Below are positions 44,444 through 54,487 of a stretch of 64,000 nucleotides of DNA, one piece after another. The DNA comes from Streptomyces sp. NRRL F-5135. Lineage in GTDB: Bacteria; Actinomycetota; Actinomycetes; Streptomycetales; Streptomycetaceae. Below the pieces are notes generated by a model. That model saw only the letters and a list, made by a program, of their open reading frames with translations, did no database searches and was not told where the DNA came from. Location: the NCBI RefSeq assembly GCF_000719775.1, contig NZ_JOHR01000018.1, positions 1 to 64,000 on the forward strand, in the 5' to 3' direction. Made by a program: the position numbers and the translations under genes. The first letter of the stretch is position 1, and each line of letters opens with the position of its first letter.

Positions 44444-45337
44444 ATGACGCCGATCACAGAGGTGGAGGGGCGGCGACTGGCGCTCAAGAACCTGGACAAG
44501 GTCCTCTACGCCGCCACCGGCACCACCAAGGGCGAGGTCCTGCACTACTACGCCCGTACGGCGGACCCCCTGCTGGCCCATCTCGCCGACCGCCCCGTCT
44601 CCTTCCTCCGTTATCCGGACGGTCCCGACGGCCAACTGTTCTTCACCAAGAACCCGCCGCCCGGCACCCCTTCCTGGGTGCGGATCGCCGATGTCCCCCG
44701 CAAGACCGCCGACAGCGGCAAACAGGTCGTGGTCGGGGATCTGGCGACGCTGATGTGGGCGGCGAACCTGGTCGTGGAGTTCCATACGCACCAGTGGCGT
44801 GCCGCCGCCCCGAACCGCGCCGACCGGCTGGTCCTCGATCTGGACCCCGGGGCACCCGCGACCGTCGTGCAGGCGTGCGCCGTCGCGCTCTGGCTACGGG
44901 AACGGCTCGCCGAGGACGGCATCGAGGCCCACGCCAAGACCTCCGGCGCCAAGGGGCTGCACCTGCTGGCCGCGCTGGAACCCGCCCCCTCGTCCGAGGT
45001 CTCCGCGTACGCGAAGAGCCTCGCCGTCGAGGCCGAGAACGCGCTGCCGGACCTGGTGGTCCACCGCATGCGGCGCTCCCTGCGGCCGGGCAAGGTGTTC
45101 GTCGACCACAGTCAGAACGCCGCGGCGAAGACGACCGCCGCCCCCTACACCCTGCGGGCCCGCCCCGAGCCCACGGTCTCCGCGCCCGTCTCCTGGGCCG
45201 AGGTCGGGGACTGCGCGGGGTCCGCGGACGCGGCGCGGCTGGCGTTCCGCATGGAATCCATGGGCGAGCGGCTGGAACGGTACGGCGACCTCCTCGCCCC
45301 GCTGCTCGACCCCGAGCACACCGGCCGACTGCCCTGA
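44444..45337 (+). CDS. ligD: Stand-alone LigD polymerase domain (PolDom, AEP primase family)
   Basis: The 297-residue protein is the primase-like polymerase module of LigD, without ligase or phosphoesterase domains. It fills gaps, preferring ribonucleotides, during end joining. The metal site DLDP appears in RLVLDLDPGAP (near residue 130); the substrate-binding SGAKGLHLL and late VDHSQNAAAKTTAAPYTLR follow. ATG at 44444. In Streptomyces the ligase activity is usually encoded elsewhere. It is divergent from ku. Confidence 0.93.
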   Translation: MTPITEVEGRRLALKNLDKVLYAATGTTKGEVLHYYARTADPLLAHLADRPVSFLRYPDGPDGQLFFTKNPPPGTPSWVRIADVPRKTADSGKQVVVGDLATLMWAANLVVEFHTHQWRAAAPNRADRLVLDLDPGAPATVVQACAVALWLRERLAEDGIEAHAKTSGAKGLHLLAALEPAPSSEVSAYAKSLAVEAENALPDLVVHRMRRSLRPGKVFVDHSQNAAAKTTAAPYTLRARPEPTVSAPVSWAEVGDCAGSADAARLAFRMESMGERLERYGDLLAPLLDPEHTGRLP

Positions 45338-45428
45338 CACCCGCCGGCCCCCCGGCCCGCTGCCCCTCGACGCCCCCTGATCCGCCGCCCGGTGCCGATT
45401 CGACGGTCGGACGCTCCTGCCCGTCCCC

Positions 45429-46412
45429 TTACACGCGCAGCCACGTACGGCGGTCCCTCGCCCTCGCGTACAGGGCCTCGATGTCCGCCGGTTTCAGCAC
45501 GCCGCCGAGGGCCGCCAACGCCGGGATCTCGTCGTCTGTCATGATCCGTACGTCCTGGCGCGCGGTCGTCCGCGCGTCCTCGGCCGTCCCCGCGCCCCCG
45601 TCCGCCTCCGGCTCTCCCGGCCGCTCCCGTACGACGGGTCCCGCCGCCCCGACCACGGCCAGCGCCGGTGCCACCGCCGCCGCCAGGGCGTGTGAGGCGC
45701 GCTCCGCCTCGCGGCGGGCCCAGCGCAGGTGGGGCTCGGCGGCGGCCCGGCCCGTACGGACCATGGGGTCGGAGATCCGTACCCGCCGGTCGCGCGCGGC
45801 CAGGGTCCTTACGGCCAGGACCCCCGCCGGCCCGATCGCCACGTGGTCGATACGGGCCGCGCCCGGCAACGGCACGGAGTGCAGGATCCGCCAGCCCGCG
45901 TCTTCGAGCCGGTCCAGGTGTCCGCCCACGATCTGCTGGGCGCGCAGGTCCTCCACGCGCCGGTCGACACCCCGGCCGAACCGGAAGCCGAACGGGAAGC
46001 CGAACGGGAAGCCGAGGCGCGGCCCGCCCCCGTGCGGCCACCGGCCGGTCGCCTCACCCGACTCCCTCACCTCCTCCGCCTCCGGCTCCCCGTGCAGTGC
46101 CTCGCCCGGGCGGTTGGGTGCCAGGTCGTCGTCGGGGTGGAGGGACAGCCGGTCGAGTTCGGCCGGTGTCGGCACGGGAGGTGGTCCGACGGCCACGTCA
46201 CCGGTGAGGTACGGCGCCAGCGCGGCCAGCACGGCCTCGGTGTCCGTTCCCGGGAGCACGCTCACCCGGCCGCTCCGCCCGCCCGCGCCGGGCCCGAGGC
46301 CGTCGGCGGCCGGTTCCGCGTCGTACCAGGCGACGGTCGTGCCGTTCGGCAGACTCACGTACAGGCGGTCCCGGCCACGGCTGCGCACCGGCGTGACGCG
46401 TAATCGGGTCAT
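45429..46412 (-). CDS. Nuclease-related domain (NERD) protein
   Basis: The 327-residue protein has a NERD-like segment (about residues 140-235): GGHLDRLEDAGWRILHSVPL then RIDHVAIGPAGVLAVRTLA, where the family often has a metal-binding D and K. The N-terminal part has an unknown fold. A Phe-Gly repeat (LGFPFGFPFGFRFG, about 98-111) comes from a 15-base DNA repeat. The final Lys of the usual TK pair reads as Thr-Leu, so nuclease activity is doubtful. ATG at 46412 after GAGGTG. It converges on ligD. Confidence 0.65.
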   Translation of the reverse strand: MTRLRVTPVRSRGRDRLYVSLPNGTTVAWYDAEPAADGLGPGAGGRSGRVSVLPGTDTEAVLAALAPYLTGDVAVGPPPVPTPAELDRLSLHPDDDLAPNRPGEALHGEPEAEEVRESGEATGRWPHGGGPRLGFPFGFPFGFRFGRGVDRRVEDLRAQQIVGGHLDRLEDAGWRILHSVPLPGAARIDHVAIGPAGVLAVRTLAARDRRVRISDPMVRTGRAAAEPHLRWARREAERASHALAAAVAPALAVVGAAGPVVRERPGEPEADGGAGTAEDARTTARQDVRIMTDDEIPALAALGGVLKPADIEALYARARDRRTWLRV

Positions 46413-46621
46413 CGCACACCTCACCATCCTCATGACCATGGGAACAGGCGCCCATTCCGCGGGCAATACACGAAAGCCCAGGAACGACCAGGAATACGCG
46501 CGGGTAGCAACGAACACTCATACGACCGGGTCACGGCTTCCCTGGCCGGAGGCGGCCAACGCCGGGAAAGCGGCGTTCGGGCCCATAAGGTGAGGGAACG
46601 ACCGACCGTCCCAGGAGCGCC

Positions 46622-48475
46622 GTGACCTCTCGCCGTGCCGCCGTCGGCCCCGTCCTGGCGGCGGCCACCACCGCCGCGTTGTCCCTGGTCCTGTCCGCCT
46701 GTGGCGACGAGAGCGGGCTCAAGAGCGCCGGTCCCACGCCGACCGCCATCGGCCCGGTGCGGCTGTGGCCGGGGCTGCCGGTCATCTCCGCGCCTCCCCT
46801 CGACTTCGGGGAGGGCGATACGGTCCGGGTCCCCGGCATCAAGGTGGCCCCCGGGGACATCCACGAGCTGAACCCGGTCGCCGTCCTGCGGGCCGAGGCG
46901 GCCGCCCGTCCGAACGAGGCCGCGGGGCCCGGAGGGCTGCCGCAGGGCGTCGTCGCACGGCTCACCGAGTGCCGGGGCCCGGAAGGCGCGGAAGGCGCGA
47001 AGGGCCCGGGAGGCGGGCGAGGCCCGGCCGACGCCAAGGACCCGGCGGACGCGAAAGGCCCGGCCGACTCCAAGGGCCCCACACGCCCCGAAGGCCCGAC
47101 GGCGTCGGCGCACGCGAAGGCCCCGGCAGACGCGCGGGGCGCGCGAGACGTCAAGGATCCGGCGGACATCAAGCGTCCGCCGAGGGGCGAGGGCTCCGGG
47201 GCCGGCCGGGGCACCGCGACGCCGGCCGCGCCGGCCGCGCCCGCCATGCCGGAGGTCTCCGGCCGCGGCGAGGCGGGCTGTCCGGTCCTGCGCGCGTACC
47301 ACCACGACCTGACCGGTGACGGCCGGGACGAACTGATCGTCGGCATCGCCATGCCCGCCCAGCAGTTGACCGTCCGCTGCTACCGCGCCGAGAACGACGG
47401 ACTGACCCGGATCATGTCCACCTCCGACCAGGTCGTCGGGGTCGAACTGGCCGACCGGGACCTGATCGTGCGGGTCGTCTCGGCGGGGATCCCCGGGTAC
47501 GAGTACCGGACGGCCTGGAGCTGGGACTCCCGGCAAGGGGTGATGCTGCCCGCCCGGGACGAGATCGTCCCCGCCAGGACCGCCGCCCCGCCCGGGTCCG
47601 TGCCCCGCCCCGCGTCGGCCACCGGCGCGCCGGCGGGTACGGCGTATCCCACGTCCCCCGCGCACACCGCCCGTCCCGCGGGCCCCACGGCCACGAGCGG
47701 CACTCCTGGCGCGAGCGATGTCCCACCGTGGCCGTGGGCGCGCGGAGCCGCCCGTGCCACGTTCACTTCCTCGGCGGGGACGCCGCCGGCCGTCGCGTCG
47801 GACACGGACGTGCCCGCCGATACGTCGCCGACCGACGGCGTATCGGCCGGCACGTCGTCGGCAGGAACGTCATCAGCGGGCACGTCATCGGCGGGCACGT
47901 CAACGCCAGGCATGTCGTCGGCGGGCACGTTGTCGACGGGCACGTTGTCGGCGGGCAGGTCATCGGCCGGTGCCGTGCCCGCGCTCGCCTCGTCGACGAG
48001 CGTCTCAGCGTCGGGTGCCTCGTCTTCGGGTGCAGCCTCGGGTGCCTCAGCGTCGGGTGCGGTGCCGGCACTCGCCACCGCCGCGGTGACATCCGCCGCG
48101 CATACCACCGTCGTCCGCCCCGCCGAGCCGAAGACGGGGCCACCGGGCACCGCGAACAGGCCGTCCGCCGTGCCGCACGGCGTCGCGTCCCCGACTGGCC
48201 CCCGTACGCACGTCCGTACGCCGAACCCACGCGCCCCCGGCTGTCCTCGCTCGTCAGGACCTCCAGGGTCTCCGAGGTCTCCAGGGGCTCCAGGGGCTCC
48301 AGGGGCTCCGGGGGCCTCGAAATCTCCCGGATCTCACGGATCCGTCGGCTGCCACGCGCCCGGCGCCGCACCGGCCCCCTCGATCGGCACCGCCTCCACC
48401 GCCGTAGCCGCCTCCACCACCACAGCCGCCTCCACCGCCGTGGCCGTGGCCCCAGCCGTGGCGAGTCCGTCGTGA
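46622..48475 (+). CDS. Large repeat-rich lipoprotein partnered with a sensor kinase
   Basis: The 617-residue predicted lipoprotein has the signal peptide and lipobox LVLSAC (Cys near residue 27). A conserved-looking domain (about 35-115) is interrupted by a Pro/Ala/Lys repeat (KDPADAKGPADSKGP). A second conserved block (about 215-315: YHHDLTGDGRDELIVGIAMP) resembles an FG-GAP/VCBS-type blade. The remaining 300 residues are Ser/Thr/Ala/Gly/Pro low-complexity encoded by short tandem repeats (47860-47990, 48265-48320). The stop overlaps the kinase start, so it probably works as an extracytoplasmic accessory to the kinase. GTG at 46622. Confidence 0.7.
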   Translation: MTSRRAAVGPVLAAATTAALSLVLSACGDESGLKSAGPTPTAIGPVRLWPGLPVISAPPLDFGEGDTVRVPGIKVAPGDIHELNPVAVLRAEAAARPNEAAGPGGLPQGVVARLTECRGPEGAEGAKGPGGGRGPADAKDPADAKGPADSKGPTRPEGPTASAHAKAPADARGARDVKDPADIKRPPRGEGSGAGRGTATPAAPAAPAMPEVSGRGEAGCPVLRAYHHDLTGDGRDELIVGIAMPAQQLTVRCYRAENDGLTRIMSTSDQVVGVELADRDLIVRVVSAGIPGYEYRTAWSWDSRQGVMLPARDEIVPARTAAPPGSVPRPASATGAPAGTAYPTSPAHTARPAGPTATSGTPGASDVPPWPWARGAARATFTSSAGTPPAVASDTDVPADTSPTDGVSAGTSSAGTSSAGTSSAGTSTPGMSSAGTLSTGTLSAGRSSAGAVPALASSTSVSASGASSSGAASGASASGAVPALATAAVTSAAHTTVVRPAEPKTGPPGTANRPSAVPHGVASPTGPRTHVRTPNPRAPGCPRSSGPPGSPRSPGAPGAPGAPGASKSPGSHGSVGCHAPGAAPAPSIGTASTAVAASTTTAASTAVAVAPAVASPS

Positions 48476-50049
48476 TGCCCCGTCTGCCCGCCTGGACCGC
48501 GACCCTCACGTGGAAGGCGGCCGTCTTCATCACCGTCATGTGCTGTGCCCTCGCCGCCCTGCTCGGCGTGCTCGTCCATGTGTCCGTGACCCGTCAGACC
48601 GTCAGTTCGGCGCGCGAGAAGGCGCTGTCCCGGCTGGACGCCGTCGCCCGGGCGTACGAGGCGGGCCGGCCGCTCCCCCGGTTCGCCGCCGTGGACGCGC
48701 CCGGTCTGCCCGAGCGGCTGCGCGCGCTCGCCGTCCGCGGGCGGCGCGGCACGATGGTCGCCGACTTCCACGGCAGGCCGACGATGTGGGCCGCCGGGCC
48801 CGCCGACGGGCGGGCGCTGGTCGCGCGGGTCGACTACACCCTCAGCCAGGCCACCATCACCAACCTGGACCGCTCGATCATCGGCTCGTCGGTGCTCGCC
48901 ACCGTCGCCACACTCCTCGTCGGGGCGTGCGCGGTCACCCGGGTGACGCGACGGCTGCACCTCACCGCCCAGGTGGCCCGGCGGATCAGCGCGGGAGATC
49001 TGGACGCACGCGTCAACGACCCTCGTACGAGAGTGCCGTCGCGCCCCCAGGACGAGGTCGCCACCGTCTCCGGGGCGCTCGACACGATGGCTTCCACGCT
49101 CCAGGGCAAGCTGCTGAGCGAGCAGCGCTTCACCGCCGATGTGGCGCATGAGCTCCGTACCCCGCTGACCGGACTGTCCGCGGCCGCCGAGCTGCTGCCG
49201 GAGGGCCGGCCGGCCGAGCTGGTACGGGACCGGGTGCGGGCCATGCGGACGCTGACGGAGGATCTGCTGGAGATCTCCCGGCTGGACGCGCGTACGGAAC
49301 AGGTCGATCTGGCCGTCCACGCGCTCGCGCCCCTGGCCGAGGGAGTCGTGCGCGCCGCCCGCGCCTCGTACGCGCCGCCCCGGTCCGGAACCGACCCGCG
49401 GCCGGCAGCTCCGGCAGCCGCACGCCCGGTCCCGGACGTGCCAAGGCCGGGTATGCCGACGCCGGGTGCGCAGGGGCCGGGCGTGGCGTCAGGCTCGCAC
49501 TTCGAACTGCGCGTCGTCCGGGACGCCTGCGTCGAGACCGACCGGCGGCGGCTGGAGCGGGTGCTCGGCAATCTGGTCGCCAACGCCCACCGGCACGGCC
49601 GCCCGCCCGTCGTACTGACCGTGGACGGGCCGACCGTGACCGTGCGCGACCACGGCCCGGGATACCCGGCGTACCTGCTGGAACACGGCCCCCAGCGGTT
49701 CCGCACCGAGGGCGGCGGCAAGGGGCACGGGCTGGGACTGACCATCGCCGTCGGGCAGTCGGCGGTGATCGGCGCCGAGCTGGTGTTCAGCAACGCCCCG
49801 GACGGCGGCGCGCTCGCCCGGGTCACACTCCCGGGCGGTGGAGAAGACATGGACACGGACGGGGGTTCCGGGCTCCGTGCGCTCCATGAGCCACCCACGT
49901 CACCCTCGCCGCACGGCACTCACGACACCCACAGCACCCACGACACCCACAGCGCTCACAGCACTCACAGCACTCACGGCGCCGATGACGAGCACCACGC
50001 CGATGAAAAGACCGTGGCCGCACATATCAACACACATTTGCACACATAA
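48475..50049 (+). CDS. Sensor histidine kinase with His-rich C-terminal tail
   Basis: The 524-residue membrane kinase has TM1 (about residues 15-36), an extracytoplasmic sensor (37-135), TM2 (about 138-158) and HAMP (RLHLTAQVARRISAGDLDAR). The phospho-His lies in FTADVAHELRTPLTG (near residue 224). The HATPase has N box NLVANAHRHG, G1 VRDHGPGYP and G2 GGGKGHGLGLTIAVG. After the kinase domain comes an unusual 45-residue tail with about 14 histidines (HDTHSTHDTHSAHSTHSTH), encoded by a CAC-rich tandem repeat at 49920-49980. No response-regulator gene follows. ATG at 48475, or GTG at 48472, overlaps the lipoprotein stop. Confidence 0.9.
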   Translation: MPRLPAWTATLTWKAAVFITVMCCALAALLGVLVHVSVTRQTVSSAREKALSRLDAVARAYEAGRPLPRFAAVDAPGLPERLRALAVRGRRGTMVADFHGRPTMWAAGPADGRALVARVDYTLSQATITNLDRSIIGSSVLATVATLLVGACAVTRVTRRLHLTAQVARRISAGDLDARVNDPRTRVPSRPQDEVATVSGALDTMASTLQGKLLSEQRFTADVAHELRTPLTGLSAAAELLPEGRPAELVRDRVRAMRTLTEDLLEISRLDARTEQVDLAVHALAPLAEGVVRAARASYAPPRSGTDPRPAAPAAARPVPDVPRPGMPTPGAQGPGVASGSHFELRVVRDACVETDRRRLERVLGNLVANAHRHGRPPVVLTVDGPTVTVRDHGPGYPAYLLEHGPQRFRTEGGGKGHGLGLTIAVGQSAVIGAELVFSNAPDGGALARVTLPGGGEDMDTDGGSGLRALHEPPTSPSPHGTHDTHSTHDTHSAHSTHSTHGADDEHHADEKTVAAHINTHLHT

Positions 50050-50087
50050 AGCGCCCCGATGGCGCCCCGCCTTGTTACCTTCCCCGC

Positions 50088-51800
50088 ATGACCGCACCGA
50101 CGGCGGACCCTTCCCGGCCCGTGCTACGCCTCCCCCAGCGCCGGGGCGTCGAGCTGTCGCTCCTCATCTGCGCCGTCCTTCTCTCCGTCTTCGGTTACGT
50201 CGGTGTCGGCCTCGGCCACTCCGGCACCGTGCCGCCGGACACCGCCCGCCACGGAGCCGGGCTCGGCCTGCTCGCGCTCCTCGCCCACCTCGCCGTCCGG
50301 CTGCGCGCCCCGTACGCCGATCCGCTGCTGCTGCCCATCGCGGTCCTCCTCAACGGCCTGGGCCTCGTCCTGATCTACCGGCTCGACCTGGAGACCCCGG
50401 ACGACCGGGCGGCACCGGCGCAGCTCGTGTGGTCGACGCTCGGCGTCGGGCTGTTCATCGCCGTCGTCGTGCTGCTGCGGGACCACCGCGTGCTGCGGCG
50501 GTACGCGTACCTCTCGGTCGTCACCGCCCTGGTGCTGCTGATCGTGCCGATCTTCTTCCCCGCCGTGAACGGGGCCAAGATCTGGATCAGGTTCGGCGGT
50601 TTCTCCTTCCAGCCCGGGGAGTTCGCCAAGATCCTGCTGGCGGTCTTCTTCGCCGCGTACCTCGCCGCCAACCGCGACGCCCTCACGTTCGGCGGCCGTA
50701 CGGTCCGGAGGCAGGGGCGAGGTCGGGGACACCCGGTCCGGAGGCTCGGCCGGGCGGTCCGGCCCGGCGGGCTGCCGACCGGCCGCGTTCTCGGACCACT
50801 GGTGGCGATCTGGGTGATCAGCGTCGTCGTCCTGGTCCTGGAACGGGATCTGGGGACCTCGCTGCTCTTCTTCGGCCTGTTCGTGATCCTCCTGTACGTG
50901 GCGACCGGGCGCAGGGGATGGCTCGCCGTCGGGCTGCTGCTCGCCGCGGTGGGCGCGTTCGTCGCCGGTTCGCTGGAGCCGCACGTCCACCGGCGCGTGG
51001 AGGACTGGCTGCACCCCTTCGCGTCCATCGAGGCGGGGCACGGCCCGGGGCAGCTCGCCCAGTCCCTGTTCGCGTTCGCCGCCGGCGGCCTGTCCGGCAC
51101 GGGTCTGGGCCGGGGGCGGTCCATCCTGATCGGCTTCGCCGCCAAGTCGGACTTCATCCTGGCCACGGCCGGTGAGGAGCTGGGGCTGGTGGGCCTGACG
51201 GCCATCCTGCTGCTGTACGCGCTGCTGGTCGCGCGGGGCCTGCGGACGGGCCTCGCCCTGCGCGACCCCTTCGGGCGGCTGCTCGCGGTGGGGCTGGCGT
51301 CGATCCTGGCCGTGCAGGTCTTCGTCATCGCGGGCGGGGTGACGGGGCTGATCCCGCTCACGGGAATGGCGATGCCCTTTCTGGCGCAGGGCGGTTCGTC
51401 CGTCGTCACGAACTGGATCATGGTGGCGCTGCTCGTCCGGCTCAGCGCGTCGGCCCGTGGCCCGCACCCGGGGGCCGTGGCCCCCGGCGTCATCGCTCCC
51501 GCCGGTCCGGACCGAAGACCGCCGGACCCCGCTCCCGACCCCGCTCCCGGCCGCACTCCCGGCCCTGCGCACGGGCCCACGCCCGGGCCCACCGATCCCG
51601 TGCCGGGCCCGCCCGGTCCCCCGCCGGATCCCCCTGACCCCACTCCGGACCCGCTCGACCCCATGCCGAATCCGCCCGGACCCACGCCGGATCCGCCCGG
51701 AGCCACGCCGGATCCGCCCGGAGCCACGCCGGATCCGCCCGGAGCCACGAACGACAGGACCGACGACCAGCCCGTGGACCGATCCGAGGACCGCCGATGA
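50088..51800 (+). CDS. RodA/FtsW/SpoVE (SEDS) family peptidoglycan polymerase
   Basis: The 570-residue protein has about ten membrane segments and SEDS landmarks ([20 protein letters not shown] near residue 180; [47 protein letters not shown]). SEDS proteins polymerise glycan from lipid II together with a class B PBP. The last 120 residues form a cytoplasmic Pro/Asp/Gly tail with a 21-base DNA repeat (PDPPGAT units, about 51670-51750). The stop overlaps the start of a PBP-like gene (ATGA), but that gene is cut short. So this copy has lost its normal partner in cis. Confidence 0.92.
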   Translation: MTAPTADPSRPVLRLPQRRGVELSLLICAVLLSVFGYVGVGLGHSGTVPPDTARHGAGLGLLALLAHLAVRLRAPYADPLLLPIAVLLNGLGLVLIYRLDLETPDDRAAPAQLVWSTLGVGLFIAVVVLLRDHRVLRRYAYLSVVTALVLLIVPIFFPAVNGAKIWIRFGGFSFQPGEFAKILLAVFFAAYLAANRDALTFGGRTVRRQGRGRGHPVRRLGRAVRPGGLPTGRVLGPLVAIWVISVVVLVLERDLGTSLLFFGLFVILLYVATGRRGWLAVGLLLAAVGAFVAGSLEPHVHRRVEDWLHPFASIEAGHGPGQLAQSLFAFAAGGLSGTGLGRGRSILIGFAAKSDFILATAGEELGLVGLTAILLLYALLVARGLRTGLALRDPFGRLLAVGLASILAVQVFVIAGGVTGLIPLTGMAMPFLAQGGSSVVTNWIMVALLVRLSASARGPHPGAVAPGVIAPAGPDRRPPDPAPDPAPGRTPGPAHGPTPGPTDPVPGPPGPPPDPPDPTPDPLDPMPNPPGPTPDPPGATPDPPGATPDPPGATNDRTDDQPVDRSEDRR

Positions 51801-51955
51801 CCCGTCACATCCGGCACGTGTCCCTCTTCTGCTTCGTCCTCCTCGTCGCCCTCCTCCTCAACGCCCTCCGCGTCCAGGTCCTCCAGGCCGACTCCCTCGA
51901 CGAGAACCCCGCCAACCGACGGTCCACCCTCCCGGCGGCGGAGCGGCGAGACTGA
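51797..51955 (+). pseudogene. Truncated penicillin-binding protein gene (first ~50 codons)
   Basis: The 52-codon ORF encodes a short basic start, one membrane helix ([20 protein letters not shown]) and the beginning [15 protein letters not shown] of a class B PBP, whose next residues normally continue into the catalytic part. The frame then ends at TGA 51953-51955, and an amidase gene begins 50 bases later. In related genomes a full PBP follows the SEDS gene, coupled by ATGA as here. I infer a 3' deletion, leaving a single-pass micropeptide that may still be made. Confidence 0.75.
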
Positions 51956-52005
51956 GGGGCACTGAGGGGCCACGTCATGGCGTGACGACACGAAGGGGGC
52001 GGCCC

Positions 52006-53241
52006 GTGGCAGCGACGGACGACGTGGAGCGGGCACTCGCACGGATCGAGCGGCTCGATCCGCGGCTGTGCGCCTTCATCGAGGTGTGGGGGGACCGGGC
52101 GCGTGCGCGGACCCGGGCAGTGGCACGCGCGCGCACACCCGAACACGCGCGGACGGTGGACGGCGAACTGCCTCTCGCCGGGTTGCCGTTCGCTGTGAAG
52201 GGACCGTCCGGCATCCGCTCGTACGCGGCGGGGCGGCTGATGGCGGCCGGTGCGGTACCGGTGGGCTCGACGGCGGTACCCGGGCCGGGCACGTACTGGC
52301 AGACCTGGGGGCAGGGCCGCCACGGCCGTACGGTCAACCCGTACCGCGCCGACCGGACGCCCGGCGGGTCCTCGGCGGGGTCGGCCGTCGCGGTGGCGGC
52401 GGACATGGTGCCGCTGGCGACGGGGAGCGACGGGGCGGGGTCGGTACGGATACCGGCGGCCTGGTGCGGGGTGTTCGGCCTGAAGACGACCAACGGGCTG
52501 CTGCCGTCCCCGGACCGTACCGGCCTGGCCGCGGCCGGGGTCCTGGCCCGGACGGTGACGGACGCGCGCGCGTATCTGCGGTGTGTGCTCGGCCCGGACG
52601 GCGCCTCTGACGCGTCGGGGACGAGCATCGCGCCCATGACCACGGGGTCGGCGGCGGCATCGGCGGCACGGGCATCGGCGGCTGACGTGCTGACGCCGCC
52701 GCAGGGGCGGCTCCCCATACCCGCCGTCTTCTCCCCCGATCTGGGCTTCGCGGCGCCGGACGAGGACGTCGTGGCGGTGGTCCGGGCGGCCGTGGCCCGG
52801 CTCGAGGAGGCCGGGGTGGTACGGCTGGAACGGCCGGGGGCGACACCGCGCCCGTTCACACTGCTCGATCCCCGCGAGGCGTGGCTGACCCTGCGGGGCG
52901 GGGGCGACGCGGCGGCCAGGGCCGCGGCGGAGGACGTACGGACGGAGAACGACCGGCGCCTCGACGTACTGTTCACCCGTACGCCACTGCTGCTCACTCC
53001 GGTCACCCCGAACCGCCCGCATGGCCACGAGGGCCCGGGCGAGCGCTACTCCACCGCCCTGACCTGGGCGTTCAATGTGAGCGGCCAGCCCGCGGCGAGC
53101 ATCCCGGCCGGCTTCACGGCGGACGGCTGTCCGGTCGGGCTCCAGCTCGTGACGCAGCGGGGCACGGACGTCGCGCTGCTGGACATGGCTCTCGCGGTCG
53201 AAGCCGGCCTGGCGGCGGCACGACCCACCGGGCGGACCTGA
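52006..53241 (+). CDS. Amidase signature family protein
   Basis: The 411-residue amidase has the Ser-cisSer-Lys triad: Lys in [10 protein letters not shown] (near residue 66), the cis-Ser in [15 protein letters not shown] and the nucleophile Ser in [13 protein letters not shown]. Family enzymes hydrolyse amides or transamidate (GatA). The absence of gatC/gatB and the length favour a general amidase. The substrate is unknown. The start is GTG at 52006 after AAGGGGGCGG; GTG at 51982 would add eight residues. It may be cotranscribed with the upstream SEDS gene by historical accident of the PBP deletion. Confidence 0.88.
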   Translation: MAATDDVERALARIERLDPRLCAFIEVWGDRARARTRAVARARTPEHARTVDGELPLAGLPFAVKGPSGIRSYAAGRLMAAGAVPVGSTAVPGPGTYWQTWGQGRHGRTVNPYRADRTPGGSSAGSAVAVAADMVPLATGSDGAGSVRIPAAWCGVFGLKTTNGLLPSPDRTGLAAAGVLARTVTDARAYLRCVLGPDGASDASGTSIAPMTTGSAAASAARASAADVLTPPQGRLPIPAVFSPDLGFAAPDEDVVAVVRAAVARLEEAGVVRLERPGATPRPFTLLDPREAWLTLRGGGDAAARAAAEDVRTENDRRLDVLFTRTPLLLTPVTPNRPHGHEGPGERYSTALTWAFNVSGQPAASIPAGFTADGCPVGLQLVTQRGTDVALLDMALAVEAGLAAARPTGRT

Positions 53242-53267
53242 CGGAATAGGCGACCCGGCGGAGCCGG

Positions 53268-53375
53268 AAGTCCCGGCTCTTGAACACCCCGGCTCCCCGG
53301 CTCCCACCTCTTCGGCTCCGGGGCTCCCCGGCTCCCCACCTCTTCGGCTCCCGGGCTTCGCGGCTTCGCTCAGGG
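53268..53375. repeat. CCCGGCTCC-rich tandem repeat
   Basis: About three imperfect copies of a 35-base unit (GGCTCCCCGGCTCCCACCTC then TTC) lie in the 220-base gap between the amidase and diiron genes. Non-coding; the diiron gene promoter is probably in 53376-53460. Confidence 0.6.
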
Positions 53376-53463
53376 GATTGACGGCCTTGCTGACAAGCTG
53401 TCTCATAACAGGAAGCCGCCATGTAACCACCGGTAACCGTACAGCCGTGAGGGGTGCTCAGCC

Positions 53464-54414
53464 ATGTCGACCACCACCACCGCGTCCGCGACCGGAGGCG
53501 ACGCCCAGGTTCTCCACGACGCGCTCGGGCCGCTCCGCGAGCGTGAACAAGTCGCCGCGCGGTTGCTCGAAGCGTCCGCCAAGCACTCCTTCGACCCCGA
53601 CCGGGAACTCGACTGGGACGCACCGGCCGAGGACGGCAAATGGTTCTGGCCCCCGGAGCTGGTCTCCCTCTACGACACGCCCCTGTGGGGAAGGATGCCG
53701 GAGGAGCAACGGATGGACCTGGCACGGCACGAGGCCGCGTCACTGGCTTCGCTCGGCATCTGGTTCGAGATCATCCTGATGCAGCTGCTGGTCCGACACA
53801 TCTACGACAAATCCGTGACCAGCAACCACGTCCGCTACGCGCTGACCGAGATAGCGGACGAGTGCCGCCACTCGATGATGTTCGCGCGGCTGATCGGGAG
53901 GAACGGTACGCCGGCGTACCCCGTACCCCGGCGTTACCACGACATGGCGCGCGTCATGAAGACCGTCTCCACCACACCCGGTTCGTTCGCCGCCACCCTG
54001 CTCGGCGAGGAGATCCTCGACTGGATGCAACGGCTCACCTTCCCCGACGAGCGCGTACAGCCCCTGATCCGTGGCGTCACGCGAATCCATGTCGTCGAGG
54101 AGGCCCGCCATGTCCGGTACGCGCGGGAGGAGTTGCGGCGGCAGATGGTCACGGCCCCGCGCTGGGAAAGGGAGTTGACCCGCGTCACCTGCGGTCAGAC
54201 GGCGCGGGTGTTCTCGCTCTGTTTCATCAACCCGGCGGTGTACGAGAACGTCGGCCTGCGGCGCGAGGAGGCCGTCGCCCAGGTACGGGCGAGCGGCCAC
54301 CGCCGGGAGGTGATGCGGTCGGGCGCGCGGCGGCTCACGGACTTCCTGGACGACATCGGGGTGTTGCGCGGAGCCGGGCGGGCACTGTGGAAGTCCTCGG
54401 GGCTGCTGGCCTGA
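53464..54414 (+). CDS. AurF-like diiron N-oxygenase family protein
   Basis: The 316-residue soluble helical protein has the diiron ligand pattern of p-aminobenzoate N-oxygenases: a Glu in LGIWFEIILMQ, then ExxH in IADECRHSMMF (near residue 140), Glu in TLLGEEILD, and HxxxExxH in RIHVVEEARHVRYA (near 215). The fold oxidises aryl amines to nitro groups in AurF and CmlI; the substrate here is unknown. No biosynthetic cluster surrounds it. ATG at 53464. Confidence 0.88.
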   Translation: MSTTTTASATGGDAQVLHDALGPLREREQVAARLLEASAKHSFDPDRELDWDAPAEDGKWFWPPELVSLYDTPLWGRMPEEQRMDLARHEAASLASLGIWFEIILMQLLVRHIYDKSVTSNHVRYALTEIADECRHSMMFARLIGRNGTPAYPVPRRYHDMARVMKTVSTTPGSFAATLLGEEILDWMQRLTFPDERVQPLIRGVTRIHVVEEARHVRYAREELRRQMVTAPRWERELTRVTCGQTARVFSLCFINPAVYENVGLRREEAVAQVRASGHRREVMRSGARRLTDFLDDIGVLRGAGRALWKSSGLLA

Positions 54415-54487
54415 GTCACGACCGGGCCCGTTCCGCCCGCGCCCCGCGCCCCTCGGTCCCCGGCGGTCATGACCGAGACTGGGGAGT

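Noticed and set aside
46622..50049. Lipoprotein-kinase pair considered as CseA-CseC with sigE
   Set aside because: No sigma factor or response regulator is adjacent and the lipoprotein differs in size and content.
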